Part shown: positions 11,048-21,372 of the stretch, piece by piece
How positions within the stretch are numbered: the first letter of the stretch is position 1
Layout: every line of letters begins with the position of its first letter
NCBI RefSeq assembly: GCF_000143415.4
Contig: NW_003314266.1
Span: 4,085,818 to 4,135,178 of the forward strand
Direction of reading: 5' to 3'
Source of the DNA: Selaginella moellendorffii
Taxonomy: Eukaryota; Streptophyta; Lycopodiopsida; Selaginellales; Selaginellaceae
Length of the DNA: 49,361 nucleotides
The notes under the pieces: model-generated
Seen by the model: the letters and a program-made list of their open reading frames with translations, nothing else
Told to the model about the DNA's origin: nothing
Database searches by the model: none
Program-made: the position numbers and the translations under genes

Positions 11048-11460
11048 AACATCTTCGGCTGGTAGAAAAGACAGTATATGAGCATTCCATCTCGACTGGG
11101 CTTGAGCGTGAATCCATGCATCTGAGAGGAAGCTCTCGGTAGATTTGATGAACGAGAGAGAATCATACCTTCTTCCCAGAGTACGCGTTCAGCAAATAGA
11201 GAAGCCTAATTTTGCCACTAGCGACTTCCACGGTATCAACACCCACGAGACGGAGTTTAAAACACTCGATGCAATCACGTCATACCTTATCAAAAGACCT
11301 TACGTCCCTACGTCAAACAGCTTGATTTCTCAACTAGGCCTTGCTGAAGACGGTCTGAGAAAGTTCCGAAAGAAAGGAAAGAGGCTTTTCTTACTTCGCA
11401 AACGTTGCTGCGCAGATGCCACAACCGGACAGTGTGATCCAATTACATGAACGAATCGTT
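11040..11460 (-). pseudogene. WDR82-like gene fragment (duplicate of 13970-14465)
   Basis: The DNA aligns in the same orientation with parts of 13970-14465, including an exon piece reading QMHGFTLKPSRDG and flanking intron sequence. Many small deletions and stops are present, so it cannot be translated. It is a decayed partial duplicate inside the mosaic region. Confidence 0.6.
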
Positions 11461-11464
11461 CTTC

Positions 11465-11850
11465 GGAGACACTTCACGACCAAGCACTCCATTGCCTTTT
11501 CGTAGAAGACGTCCTGGGAAGATTCGTAACCAGAATTACTCCAGGTTGCTGCCTGTTGACAACTCATCGTCAGACACTCTAAAGCGCGGCACAGTACGAA
11601 GGAATGGATGAACCTAGTGGTGAGGAAACTCAGCACACAGCATGGACAAAAGGAGTTTGTAACAGAAGTCTCGGCTCTGGGAAACATAAGCCGCTTCCGA
11701 TGCTTCAGAAGGCTGCTCGTCTACGAGCTCATGTCCAATGGTTCCTTGGAACAGATGGATTTTTTTCACTAGCAAGAACAAACTGGACTGGAAACTTCGA
11801 TAGGACAAGCTTTACTTTATCACGATCACAAAGAACAACACCAGATCGCT
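11465..11850 (+). pseudogene. Lectin receptor kinase fragment with internal deletions
   Basis: Short blocks match the intact kinase at 18036-20582 in the same order: 'tcgtagaagacgtcctgggaag' (19327), the 'ccagaattactccagg' block (19400), 'gtgaggaaactcagcacacagcatggac', 'gtaacagaagtctcggctctgggaaacataag' and 'ctgctcgtctacgagctcatg' (19830). The transmembrane segment, the Gly-rich loop and several other blocks are deleted, and the frame is broken. It ends where a kelch-like exon begins, giving a chimeric junction near 11850. Confidence 0.7.
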
Positions 11851-12394
11851 CAAGTGTGTCAACGTGTGGGATTCACACGGCAAGGTGGCGACTTTGGCAA
11901 CGTGGACGAGTCTTCCCATGGGCTTGCATCAAGAAACATACAATGGATGCCGGAATAATAACTCCTCACTTGTTTACTGCGCGGGTAAGTTTCTTCTTTT
12001 TCTTTTGTGATTTCTACATGTTTGTGATTACTGAGTTTCAGGAAAGCTGGTGCTTGCAAACTTGATTCCAGACAGTGTCGATACACAAACCCAAGTTGGT
12101 TTTGTCTATCTGGATGAAGCATCCAGACAGTGGCAACCCTTGGCAACTATGCCTAGAGAGATTATGCCGGCAGAGCTTAGAAAAGTTGGGCTGCGAGCAG
12201 GCAATATGCATGAGTGGAGTTTGATAGTGGCGGGAGGGGAGACGGAGATCACCTTGTTCATAACTCACTTAACGTTCGGTTGGGGTTGCACTTACAGTAA
12301 AGAAACCGGTATCTGGCGACCAGCTTGTGGCCTAAGGTCCGAAGGTGGTATGCTGTATCCTTTCAAGCCATCATTCCATCCAGTCTCCATTTAG
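11850..12394 (+). pseudogene. F-box/kelch-like C-terminal fragment, two exons
   Basis: An open stretch from about 11852 ends at a canonical 57-nt intron (11985-12041, GTAAGT...TTTCAG, phase 1). It resumes in frame to a stop at 12394. The product contains kelch-style phrases such as 'VYLDEASRQWQPLATMP' and 'WSLIVAGGETEI', with Trp and Gly-Gly spaced as in plant F-box/kelch proteins. No start codon or F-box precedes it; upstream is the kinase relic. Splice signals and frame are intact, so an expressed chimeric transcript is possible, but a truncated relic is more likely. Confidence 0.5.
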
Positions 12395-13655
12395 TTAGAA
12401 TCATCATACTCAAGGTGTCATGTAATTTAAGAATGAGTATGGGAGGTGAAGAAAATTTATAAAAACTTTTTTTCCAAACGAATATCCTAAATAAATATTT
12501 ATTTTTTAATACAACATTTTTTTTCCAAGTTTTATTGTGAGAAACAGCTCCCCAAATTCACGAAGGTAATTGCCCAGATATTTCATGTCATTAAACAAAA
12601 CTCCACGACCTTGCAAAAGTTCTCTTACAACCATCTTGCGACGGGCAGCCTCCAATTCATCTTCAAACGGATCTGATCGTAAGGTTCTGGCTTGGCATAG
12701 AGCAAGTTCATTTCTTATCCCCAGGTTTGTTCTTACCACCTTTTCTTGAAGAATGGATTTAAATCCAGAGCGACACTCACACTGGGCTGAAATTTGGTAT
12801 TGATTTCTGTTAGAAATATTATCTATCAAAACACACCCGATTATCAATCTCTACCAGGTAGGTACATGGCTTTTTATTTTTCTGGTACTGGTCACTTTTT
12901 CCTTCCATATCAGCCAGCTGGAGTTGTGGCTATAGAACGTATTGTGCTGAGAGAAATCTGCAGAATGCCAATGAAGTTATACAGCGTTTGCCATGGACAG
13001 TTCGATCATTAAGCTTGGGAAAGCTTGGGAAATACATTTTTCTATGGGGATGGAGTGGTTTTGCGCTGCTCTTTGTGTTTGCGTTGGAGAAAAAATTTTA
13101 TGGGATGCCTCTGGTGGAACCAAAGAGGATCTCTGCCAAAGAAGGAGATTTCGGAAGAGTCATTAGTGAGAGACATTATCAAACTCAGTATCAGCCCAGC
13201 AGCACCATTGCTGGCATTTGAGTGCTCCTAAACCAAAACCAGAGCCTGGTTTAGGCTCCACCACGGTAACCATCCCGACAAGACCACCTTCGGGCACGAA
13301 TTTTATCGGAAACACAGCTTGAGAAGCAAGGGTCTTGATTTATTCTGGCGTGCTGATCTTGGTAGCATTTGTTCGATTGGCCTTAAGAATTTGAGGTCCG
13401 AACAAATCAAGAGACCTCTGGAAGTTTGGCAGTGCTCATATTATTGTTTCATCGTGTTCTTGTGTGAGATGGCAAAGTATACAACACTCATATTCGTCGT
13501 GCTTTACTACATGCTTGGGTACTCTTGACAAACTGGATACTTTCTTCCGGTTACGTTCTTCACCACCTTTCCTATCTAAGACTAATAAGACTACAAGCTC
13601 TCTTTGATTAACATACCTGACCAACATCCTTTTACAATTTGGACACGTCGGGTAT
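12395..13655. other. Region without a recognisable gene; one unassigned ORF at 12506-12847 (-)
   Basis: The minus-strand frame 12506-12847 (113 codons) has a charged helical stretch (DPFEDELEAARRKMVVRELLQ) that looks protein-coding, but I do not recognise its family. 13480-13580 shares a block (tactacatgcttgggtactc) with 21020-21100, so part of the flank of the kinase/Copia region is duplicated here. Otherwise nothing supported is seen. Confidence 0.35.
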
Positions 13656-15004
13656 CCAAAACGCTAAAACATATGAGGCAGTCGCAAACATGAGCCTTCG
13701 CGGAGCCCATTTCACCACGGCAGGAATTCCAGCGTTGTTCGTCCAGCACGCTACCTGGAATTCAATCAAAATAAGTCTTTTTTTTCCTCTTATTTAGCAC
13801 GAGAATATCTCTCACCTCTGCATTGCTTAAGGAGCTCCATATTCTCAAACTTCCATCCCCGGAGCCTGAGATTCAATACTTATAGCTATCAGGAACTGAT
13901 ACAAACGAATGTTACCTGAGATAACATAGCGACCGTCTGGACTGAACGATGCTTCCAACGTTTCTCCGTCTCGACTGGGCTTGAGCGTGAATCCATGCAT
14001 CTGGGAAGGAGCTCTCGGTATAGACTTAACGAGCGAAAGAGAAGTTTACCTTCTTTCCAGAGTAGGCATCGAGCAAATACACCCGGCTGTTTGTTGTGGA
14101 GAGAAGCATCATTTTGCCATCGTTGCTAAACTTCATGCCAGCGACTTCCACGGTATCACCACCCACGAGAAAAGTGTCAAAAGGTCCCTGAAGCATTCGT
14201 TCGGACTTTCATAAAATTATTGGAGAATCAATCACATCTTACCTTGTCGAAAGACCTTCCGTCAAACAGCTTGATTGCTCCGCCTTCCATGCAAACAGCA
14301 AATACCAGGCCTTGTTGATCATACGCCACAGACAGTCTTCCCCGGACTCTAAGAAGACCCTGAAATCATGGAAATGCTCTCTGGAAGAAAACGCAAGGAA
14401 AGAGTTTTTCTTACTTGGCAAACATTGCTGCGAAGATCCCACACCGGACAGTGTGATCCAATGACCCAGACATGAAATAAGCATGGCCTTGGGTTGCTCC
14501 AAAGACTCACCTTTGCGTGTGTCCTCTGAAATATCGTAGAAATCTATTATCATACAACAATAGATACCGCAAGGACTCTGGAAACAAAGAAAGAACCTCA
14601 AACACACGAAAAAACGTTCTCTCTTACCATCACTTCCATTGCTGGAGGAAAAAATCACAGCATTGGTATGATGCGTGAAACATATGTGATCCACGCCATA
14701 TCTTGCACTGTAGAGAGTCTTCATGGGCCTGGATGGAGCAAAGAAAAGGAAACTTGAAACCTCCCAAGAGCTCGGGGGAAAAAATCACCTACGTCGCACT
14801 GGCAGTATCGTAGAGCCGAATGGACGCGTCCTCCGCGGCAGTCACCATGAGATCCTCCGTGCGATGAAAATCCAAGGAGCTGATCTTCCCCCCCTGTGGG
14901 ACAAGATTGCTCCTGTAAGTTGATGAAAGACTTTCCATGTTTTGTTCACTCGAACGATGTAAACCGTGTGACTTGCAGGAACTTCGCACTGACGAGCAGG
15001 GCAT
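13655..15004 (-). pseudogene. WDR82/SWD2-like WD40 protein gene, multi-exon, probably decayed
   Basis: Read on the minus strand, successive exons match the WDR82/SWD2 family (COMPASS H3K4-methyltransferase adaptor). In order they are: KISSLDFHRTEDLMVTAAED with IRLYDTASAT (about 14935-14810), LYSARYGVDHICFTHHTNAV (about 14720), SGSLDHTV then WDLRSNVCQ (about 14480-14415), SVAYDQQGLVFAV with KLFDGRSFDK (about 14330), FSNDGKMMLLSTTNSRVYLL (about 14120), ETLEASFSPDGRYVIS (about 13960), and a C-terminal piece near 13700. Between SGSLDHTV and WDLRS the frame is lost by one base. A -1 frameshift in a conserved blade suggests a pseudogene, although exon order and splice signals are otherwise good. 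Confidence 0.6.
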
Positions 15005-15155
15005 TGCAAATTACCAAGGTCTTCCCTTCCAAACCTCTAAAGGACCATGCAAATCAGCAATCGTCAATGGATCAATCAAATGAGAACGCAAAGGTGATCC
15101 ATATTTCGTGAGGAAAAAATATTCTATTTACTTTATAATGGATCAAACTCTTCAA

Positions 15156-17687
15156 CTATAGATTGGGCTGGTGTGCTACCATGGCCACACTGACGCTACC
15201 ACCAAGATGGTTAGTCGAAGAGAACCGAAGAACTCCCGCAGAACTCAACGCAAACCGGAAGAAGAGAGGCGGCTCCAAAATCTCCTTTCGACCTTCGAGC
15301 ATCTGGACGACTGTATCCATCGGGGGTCTTTGGCTGGGATTATCCTGGATGCACCACAGAGCTACCTGGAGCATACTTTTCACCTCGTCCTCGTCCACAC
15401 TATCTCGGATCCTTGTATCCACGACTTTGAGAAACTCTCTCTTGGAGACTCGAGCTACGACCCAGGCCGGGAAGTACCACCACAAAGCTTGTTCCCCCTC
15501 GTCCATTGGAGCTTCAGGACAGTCTTCTCCACCATGGCTGCCAAGCTTGGACAAGTTCCTTCGTCCACCTATGAGCTCCAGCAGCACCATACCATAGCTG
15601 TAGACGTCGCATTTCTTCGTGGCTACCGAATGTAAGAGCCACTCCGGGGCGAGATATCCTGGAGTTCCTCGAACATCAGTCACGGTGTGGCTTACATCCC
15701 GAGTCTTGAGCAGCTTCGCCATGCCGAAATCGGAGAGCTTGGGACGAAACTTATCGTCTAGAAGGACGTTCTCGGGCTTGATGTCGAGATGGATGATCAG
15801 CTGCCGCGATTCCTCGTGCAAGTAAGCCAGGCCTTGAGCTACTCCCAAGGCAATATCGCGGCGGCTCTGCCAGCCCAAGCATCGGTCTTCGAACAGCCAC
15901 TTATCCAAGGATCCATTCACCACGTACTCGTAGACGAGCATGAGCTGGTTCTTCTCGGAGCAAACGCCATAGAGCTGGACAACATTGTGGTGGCTTATCC
16001 GTCCCAGCGAGGCCATCTCCGCGAGAAATCCCCTGTCACTCTGGTTCCGGTTCTCCAGGCGCTTGACCGCCACCTTTCTCCCGTCCGCCAGAGTCCCTTC
16101 ATAGACGGTTCCAGAGCCGCCTTTACCAAGGCTCGAAGCGAAGTTCCCAGTCGCCACCTCCAGCTCCTTGTATGTATACTTCTGAGCCGAGCCTTGCAGT
16201 GCCAGAGCCAAAGCACGCTCAACTTTGTCAAGCCTGTGCTTCCAGATCATCAGCACGACCAAGCCGAGAGCTGATAGTAGGACCACGCTCGCAGCAATGC
16301 TGACTCCAAGCAAAACGGTGCGATCCTTGGGCTTCTTCCGCACGAAAAGCTCTGCGTTTTGCAGCTTGAGGAAGCCATCGAAGTTGGGATCCCTGGCGAG
16401 GCCTCCATACATCCGGTCGACGAAGAAACAGGTGCTCGACTGCTTGTTGTAGAAGAGTGCGGTGCAGGAGCAATTCGCTAGGCACAAGCTCCAGCACTCG
16501 CTCAAGGTGGAAACTCTGTCGGCCTTGGTGTAATTGTTGGAGAAGTAGCCGGCTCCACTCACGTTGAGAAAGTGGTGGTTCTCGGCCTCGACTTCGTGGT
16601 TGCAAACGAGAGGTATGCTGCTCGGACTTGGGCAAGTTTGCTCCTGATGGCCACTCTGGTCTTGGACTATACAGCTGCACTGAGCGTTCCCAGAGCAAAC
16701 GCTGTTCGATTCGCATGCCATCGGGAGGCAACCTCCAAGTCTGTTCCTCATGAACGGCGGACCCTGTTCCCACGAAGCTCGTCCGGAGTTGTAGGTGTAA
16801 GGAACCAGCTTCCCATCGTTTTCGAGTTTGAGATACTGCCAGTCATCGCTGCTGTTCCCGAGTACTGCTGTGAGAGGAACGCTGCAGAGCTGGGAAGGGT
16901 TGCTCGTCGATGGCTGGTACGATAGTCTCAGCTGGCCAGCGGAATACTCGAGCTCTGTGTGATAAGTCGGGCATGGTGCGTTGATGGAAGTCTCGTCCGC
17001 TGGCAAGTTTCCATTGTATAAGTTCCAAACCAAGTAAGGCTGTCTTGTGTCCCGGCTGAGAAAAAAGATGAGGCCGCTCGGCTCAACTTCCATCTTGATG
17101 TTCCCGCTAGCAAGACTTGATGAATTGGCGCTGCTGATAAGTCTCTGCTTAGTGACCATGACTTGTCCTTCTAAAAGGATATCTGTAGGATTGTCGAAGC
17201 TCTGCCAGGAGATCCCACCCGTGGAGTTGTAGAGGACAAAGTTCCCAGTGTCTCGAAGCTCCATCTCAGAAACTCCACCAGGAGAACTCCATACAACCTT
17301 CCCATCCCAATCGGCAACTTCCAGAGCTCCCTGATCGGTCACACGAACGGTAGCATTTTCTGTCACAGGACTGTCCCGGTTTGCAGCCCAGACGCAGACG
17401 CCAGAGTTCGTGTTGTTGCTGGAGCCAAGAACCAAAGCAAAGTAGAACTCGGCCGAGTTGTGGAATCGAAAGAAAGCCAAGCCAAATCTTCCGCTCTGGC
17501 TCAGGAGGGGACTGTCACCTGCTTGGAGCAGCCGATAACTGGCATTGGACTGTGATCCTTGCAGTTCCAGAAGCTGATTGTTGTTCGTTACTTCCCAGCC
17601 GTGTGATAGACTGTAGTTCCTGCCGTGCACACGAAAGAGAATTGTCATCAGCTGAAAGAAAGCGACCAAAAAAATCTTCATAGCCAT
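15156..17687 (-). CDS. G-type lectin (SD-type) receptor-like serine/threonine kinase
   Basis: An intact 843-codon frame without introns. In order: signal peptide (residues 1-22), bulb-type mannose-binding lectin domain (about 45-190, with the WSSPGG and WQSFDNPTD motifs), Cys-rich linker, PAN/apple domain with paired cysteines (about 355-445, CWSLCLANCSCTALFYN), one transmembrane helix (about 456-481) and a cytoplasmic kinase domain (about 519-800). The kinase has the Gly loop LGKGGSGTVYEG, VAVK lysine, catalytic loop HLDIKPEN, DFG and APEW. The catalytic loop has HLD instead of HRD, a non-RD type common in this family. Family members sit in the plasma membrane and sense extracellular cues; the ligand is unknown. 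It is divergently transcribed from the kinase at 18036. Confidence 0.9.
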   Translation of the reverse strand: MAMKIFLVAFFQLMTILFRVHGRNYSLSHGWEVTNNNQLLELQGSQSNASYRLLQAGDSPLLSQSGRFGLAFFRFHNSAEFYFALVLGSSNNTNSGVCVWAANRDSPVTENATVRVTDQGALEVADWDGKVVWSSPGGVSEMELRDTGNFVLYNSTGGISWQSFDNPTDILLEGQVMVTKQRLISSANSSSLASGNIKMEVEPSGLIFFLSRDTRQPYLVWNLYNGNLPADETSINAPCPTYHTELEYSAGQLRLSYQPSTSNPSQLCSVPLTAVLGNSSDDWQYLKLENDGKLVPYTYNSGRASWEQGPPFMRNRLGGCLPMACESNSVCSGNAQCSCIVQDQSGHQEQTCPSPSSIPLVCNHEVEAENHHFLNVSGAGYFSNNYTKADRVSTLSECWSLCLANCSCTALFYNKQSSTCFFVDRMYGGLARDPNFDGFLKLQNAELFVRKKPKDRTVLLGVSIAASVVLLSALGLVVLMIWKHRLDKVERALALALQGSAQKYTYKELEVATGNFASSLGKGGSGTVYEGTLADGRKVAVKRLENRNQSDRGFLAEMASLGRISHHNVVQLYGVCSEKNQLMLVYEYVVNGSLDKWLFEDRCLGWQSRRDIALGVAQGLAYLHEESRQLIIHLDIKPENVLLDDKFRPKLSDFGMAKLLKTRDVSHTVTDVRGTPGYLAPEWLLHSVATKKCDVYSYGMVLLELIGGRRNLSKLGSHGGEDCPEAPMDEGEQALWWYFPAWVVARVSKREFLKVVDTRIRDSVDEDEVKSMLQVALWCIQDNPSQRPPMDTVVQMLEGRKEILEPPLFFRFALSSAGVLRFSSTNHLGGSVSVAMVAHQPNL

Positions 17688-18035
17688 GAACCATGAAGCA
17701 GAATGCGCTAGCTATTTTTGTATCTATAGAACGGGAGCGGTCCATTCACTTGATCCATTCATATTCATACTTCTTACACTTATTCCAGTCTCGAGTACCA
17801 ACTGTTCCAAAAGTTCGATTAGTCCTTTGCTGGAACAGAAGTCTAGTCTCCATGGCTCATTCATATTCATACTTCTTCCACTTATTCCAACCTGTACCCA
17901 AAAGTTCGATTAGTCTTTGCTTGAACAGAAGTCTAGTCTCCATGGCTGCAGTCTATCCTTCAAGACTTTTCCAAGTCTTGAAAGTAAGGACTTACGTCTC
18001 GTATAAGCAGGTGTTCTCAATGCAGAACGGCAGCA
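17688..18035. promoter_or_regulatory. Shared bidirectional promoter region of the two kinases, with a tandem repeat
   Basis: Only 348 bases separate the two divergent start codons, so both promoters must lie here or overlap the genes. A unit of roughly 95-100 bases is repeated in tandem (about 17755-17855 and 17856-17945). Each copy contains 'cattcatattcatacttctt' and 'aaaagttcgattagt', ending near 'agtctagtctccatggct'. The repeat could double a regulatory site. No TATA box was assigned with confidence. Confidence 0.55.
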
Positions 18036-20582
18036 ATGCAAAAGCAAAAGGTTTCACAGGTTGCTAAGGCGTTGTTCCTGGAACTAATAATGCTCCTCAC
18101 AGTTACTTCTGAAGGGAAGTTGTACACGATACCTGATAAATGGCGCATTTTCATGAACAACAGTCTCCCAGAATTCCAAGGCGATGGCAGATCCGGGAGT
18201 TATCGCCTGGTGAGTGCTCTTCCAAAGGATAACCCTTCTAGCCGGCCAGAATCTCTACGCAGCGACGATGAAAACTTGGGCTTAGCATTCCTCAACTTCA
18301 ATGGATCAAACAAGTATTACCTGGCACTGATGTTTGGCACTCGCAACTCTTCCACAGCAGCTCCCGTCTGGCTAGCCAACCGGAACACTCCAGTGTCAGG
18401 AAATTCAATGCTCGCTAAAACAGATGGTCGCTTACAGCTCCTGGATGCAAATGGTTCCGTGGCATGGTCTCCAAGCGAAAGCGTTGCCTATATCGGCATT
18501 CAGAATTCCGGGAACTTGCAGCTCTTCGATGAATCTGAGACCCCGGTATGGAGTTCCTTTGATCGCCCATGGAGCGCACTGATGCCAAACCAGAAGCTAG
18601 TAACTGGACAGTCAGTTGTGAGTAACAAAAACGCCTCAGACCCCAGCGAAGGCTCGTATATCGCAGAGATACAGGCCAGTGGATCAGTCGGATACATGAG
18701 CATCGGTTCCAAGAAAAAGCAGCCTTACATGTTGTGGAGCTTCGTCGGATCACAAATTGGCTCGCCCAGTGTAACCTGCCCAGGATATCGAACTGCTCTT
18801 TCATTCACGCCAGCAGGAGAAATGAGCATGGTATACGAACCTCTTCGTGTTGGTGGTAACGAACAGCCGTGTGGCTCTCCACTGTCCGGGGAAATATTCC
18901 CAGGGAACACCACAATGAGGTATTTCCAGCTTGCCGATGATGGGACCATGGTTTCATACAGGCGAGAGTTGGCAAATGGAAGCTGGGAGCTCGATAGCAC
19001 GAGTCAGTTCTTTCCACCGCCAGCGCCATGCGGGAGCTATGGGCTGCTCGAGAAAGGAAAGCAGTGTCAGTGCCTGACCAACGAAGCAAACAACTCTACT
19101 ACCTCAGCACTTGGAAGTTGTGCCCAGCCAGAATGGTCTTCTCTTGCAAACTGCAGCTCCAGGTACGAGACCGACTTTGTAACACTCGCAGGTGCATCGT
19201 ACTTCGCCAACACTTTCAACCCTCCCGATAGAACAGGCGCTGCAATGCAAGATTGCTTCGAGCAATGCAAATCCACTTGCTCCTGTGCGGCGTTCTTTTT
19301 CGACCAGGCGCTCCAGAATTGCTTTTTCGTAGAAGACGTCCTGGGAAGCTTGACGGTAGACTCGAACAAGACTCAGCAACTGTTCGGCTTTCTGAAGTAC
19401 CAGAATTACTCCAGGTTAGTGCCTGTTGACAACTCATCGTCAGACACTCCAAAGCTCCTAGTGATCGGAATTACCTCTGGAGGAGCTGCTGTAGCCATTG
19501 TAACTTTTGCGTTCCTTTTCACGATCCTGCATCGAAGGAGGGTCATGCTCAAGGAACTAAACAGTTTCCTTACCGGTGTACAAGCTTCGCCTTACAGGTT
19601 CTCGTTCAGCAGCCTATACTCTGCAACAAAAGGATTCACAAAGGTTTTAGGAAGCGGAGGTTGCGGCACAGTGTACGAAGGAATGCTTCACAACGGGATG
19701 AAGCTGGCAGTGAAGAAACTCAGCACACAGCATGGACAAAAGGAGTTTGTAACAGAAGTCTCGGCTCTGGGAAACATAAGCCACATCAACATTGTCAAAC
19801 TCTATGGCTTCTGTGCCGATGCTTCACACAGGCTGCTCGTCTACGAGCTCATGCCCAATGGTTCCTTGGACAGATGGATTTTCTCCGACAACAAGGACAA
19901 ACTGGACTGGAAACTTCGACACAGCATTGCCCTCGACACTGCTCGAGGACTGGCCTACTTGCACGAGGAATCCAGAGACTCGATCATCCACTTGGATATC
20001 AAGCCACAAAACATCCTCCTGGGTGACAAGTTTGAGGCCAAAGTCGCAGACTTTGGCATGGCGAAGCTACTCATGGACAGAGATCAAAATGGAGTGGTCA
20101 CTGGAGTGAGAGGAACTCCAGGATATCTAGCTCCAGAGTGGCTGCTACACTCAACAGCGACCAAGAAATGCGACGTCTACAGCTATGGAATGGTGCTCCT
20201 GGAGCTCATTGGCGGCAGGAAAAATCTAGACTGCTCCAAGATGGAGTCGCCACTGAGCTGGTACTTCCCAGCCTGGGCCATGAGCGAAATCCGGAAAGGG
20301 AACACGATGCAAGTGGTGGATCCGAGCGTCAAGGACTCGGCAGACACAAGGCAGGCAAAGAATATGATCCACATCGCATTCTGGTGCACGCAAGATGATC
20401 CAGCAGCTAGACCGACAATGGATGCAGTAGTGCGAATGCTGGAGAGCGAGGAGGAGATCGAGGAGCCGCCGCTTACCTTCCAGTTCGATGTCCAAGCGCC
20501 TGGAATCCTCACCATCACCTCGAGCGGCGACATCGCGACATTCACATACATCACCAAAAACCCTTTAGCCCATGAGCCCTAA
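18036..20582 (+). CDS. G-type lectin (SD-type) receptor-like serine/threonine kinase
   Basis: An intact 848-codon single-exon frame, paralogous to the divergent neighbour. It has a hydrophobic N-terminal segment (about 10-25), bulb-type lectin domain (about 50-200; VWLANRNTPV and WSSFDRPW motifs), a Cys-rich region, PAN/apple domain (about 375-460; CFEQCKSTCSCAAFFFD), a transmembrane helix (about 472-497), and a kinase domain (about 540-815). The kinase motifs are LGSGGCGTVYEG, LAVKKL, HLDIKPQN, DFGMAKL and APEW. Like its neighbour it is a non-RD kinase (HLD). The start could also be a Met further in, as the first residues are polar. Fragments of a close relative lie at 11465-11850. Expected at the plasma membrane; the ligand cannot be inferred. 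Confidence 0.9.
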   Translation: MQKQKVSQVAKALFLELIMLLTVTSEGKLYTIPDKWRIFMNNSLPEFQGDGRSGSYRLVSALPKDNPSSRPESLRSDDENLGLAFLNFNGSNKYYLALMFGTRNSSTAAPVWLANRNTPVSGNSMLAKTDGRLQLLDANGSVAWSPSESVAYIGIQNSGNLQLFDESETPVWSSFDRPWSALMPNQKLVTGQSVVSNKNASDPSEGSYIAEIQASGSVGYMSIGSKKKQPYMLWSFVGSQIGSPSVTCPGYRTALSFTPAGEMSMVYEPLRVGGNEQPCGSPLSGEIFPGNTTMRYFQLADDGTMVSYRRELANGSWELDSTSQFFPPPAPCGSYGLLEKGKQCQCLTNEANNSTTSALGSCAQPEWSSLANCSSRYETDFVTLAGASYFANTFNPPDRTGAAMQDCFEQCKSTCSCAAFFFDQALQNCFFVEDVLGSLTVDSNKTQQLFGFLKYQNYSRLVPVDNSSSDTPKLLVIGITSGGAAVAIVTFAFLFTILHRRRVMLKELNSFLTGVQASPYRFSFSSLYSATKGFTKVLGSGGCGTVYEGMLHNGMKLAVKKLSTQHGQKEFVTEVSALGNISHINIVKLYGFCADASHRLLVYELMPNGSLDRWIFSDNKDKLDWKLRHSIALDTARGLAYLHEESRDSIIHLDIKPQNILLGDKFEAKVADFGMAKLLMDRDQNGVVTGVRGTPGYLAPEWLLHSTATKKCDVYSYGMVLLELIGGRKNLDCSKMESPLSWYFPAWAMSEIRKGNTMQVVDPSVKDSADTRQAKNMIHIAFWCTQDDPAARPTMDAVVRMLESEEEIEEPPLTFQFDVQAPGILTITSSGDIATFTYITKNPLAHEP

Positions 20583-21107
20583 AATTCAAATACTAATTGA
20601 GTTTTTGCATCTTTTACTAAGAAAATTAGTCAGGACAGAAAAAGCGTCTAAGTGCAAGTTGCCTTTGCTGGTTTTTTTTTCCAATCTCTAGCCACGACAT
20701 TCCAGTCTTGAAAAGAACCTCCAAATCTGATAAAAAAAACTAGGAGATTAAAAAAAACACTTTTGTGCATAACTCTTATTTGAGAACGTTCCGAATTTAA
20801 CAGATACATTAGTGAACCAGCTCGCACAAATTCTCCTGGGATCGCTCGGCTTGTTGGCATGCAAACTTGGCTCCAACCGAATAAGATTTCCGCAAAAAAG
20901 TCTCTTTCATGTCAAGCTCAAGTTCTGGGAATCAAAAACAACAATCCATTTGCCCACGGTCAGAAAGGTAAGGTTTCCATGCGTACCTAGCATTGTACAG
21001 TACATAGCTGTTGTTCTTTATTACATGCTTGGGTACTCTTGGCAAACTGGATACTTTCTTCCAGTTCCATTCTTCACCACCTTTCCTGTCCAAGACTAAA
21101 ACCACAA
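20583..21107. other. Intergenic region after the kinase
   Basis: AT-rich 3' flank of the plus-strand kinase, with no gene recognised. 21010-21100 shares a block with 13485-13590, which suggests that a copy of this flank was carried into the mosaic region. Confidence 0.5.
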
Positions 21108-21225
21108 GTGATAATGATCTGAGTAAGAGAGAAAACAGGGTACATGGTCATGGCCGTGGCCAAATTTAAACAGGTCATAATATCACAGAATCTATCATAA
21201 TAATGACTTTGACTAGGACTAACAC
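21108..21225 (-). repeat. Copia 3' LTR
   Basis: A short LTR of roughly 118 bases with TG...CA ends. It resembles the LTR sequences at about 10113-10230 (same orientation) and 23955-24051 (opposite orientation) but has internal differences. Confidence 0.65.
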
Positions 21226-21372
21226 TCCCACTCTGGCGCAGTAACTCAGACTCTCTCTCTCTCATGCGCGAGTACGCAATAGCTGCGCCAGCACCTCACG
21301 ACCGCTCCTGTTTCTCCTGCAACTGTAAACGGTTGCAATTGAGAGCAAATTTATCCTGTGGAAGAGACTTGG

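Noticed and set aside
15163-17683. Several antisense ORFs of 60-181 codons over the kinase at 15156-17687
   Set aside because: They are shadows of a GC-rich, strongly supported kinase frame on the other strand. The same holds under 18036-20582.
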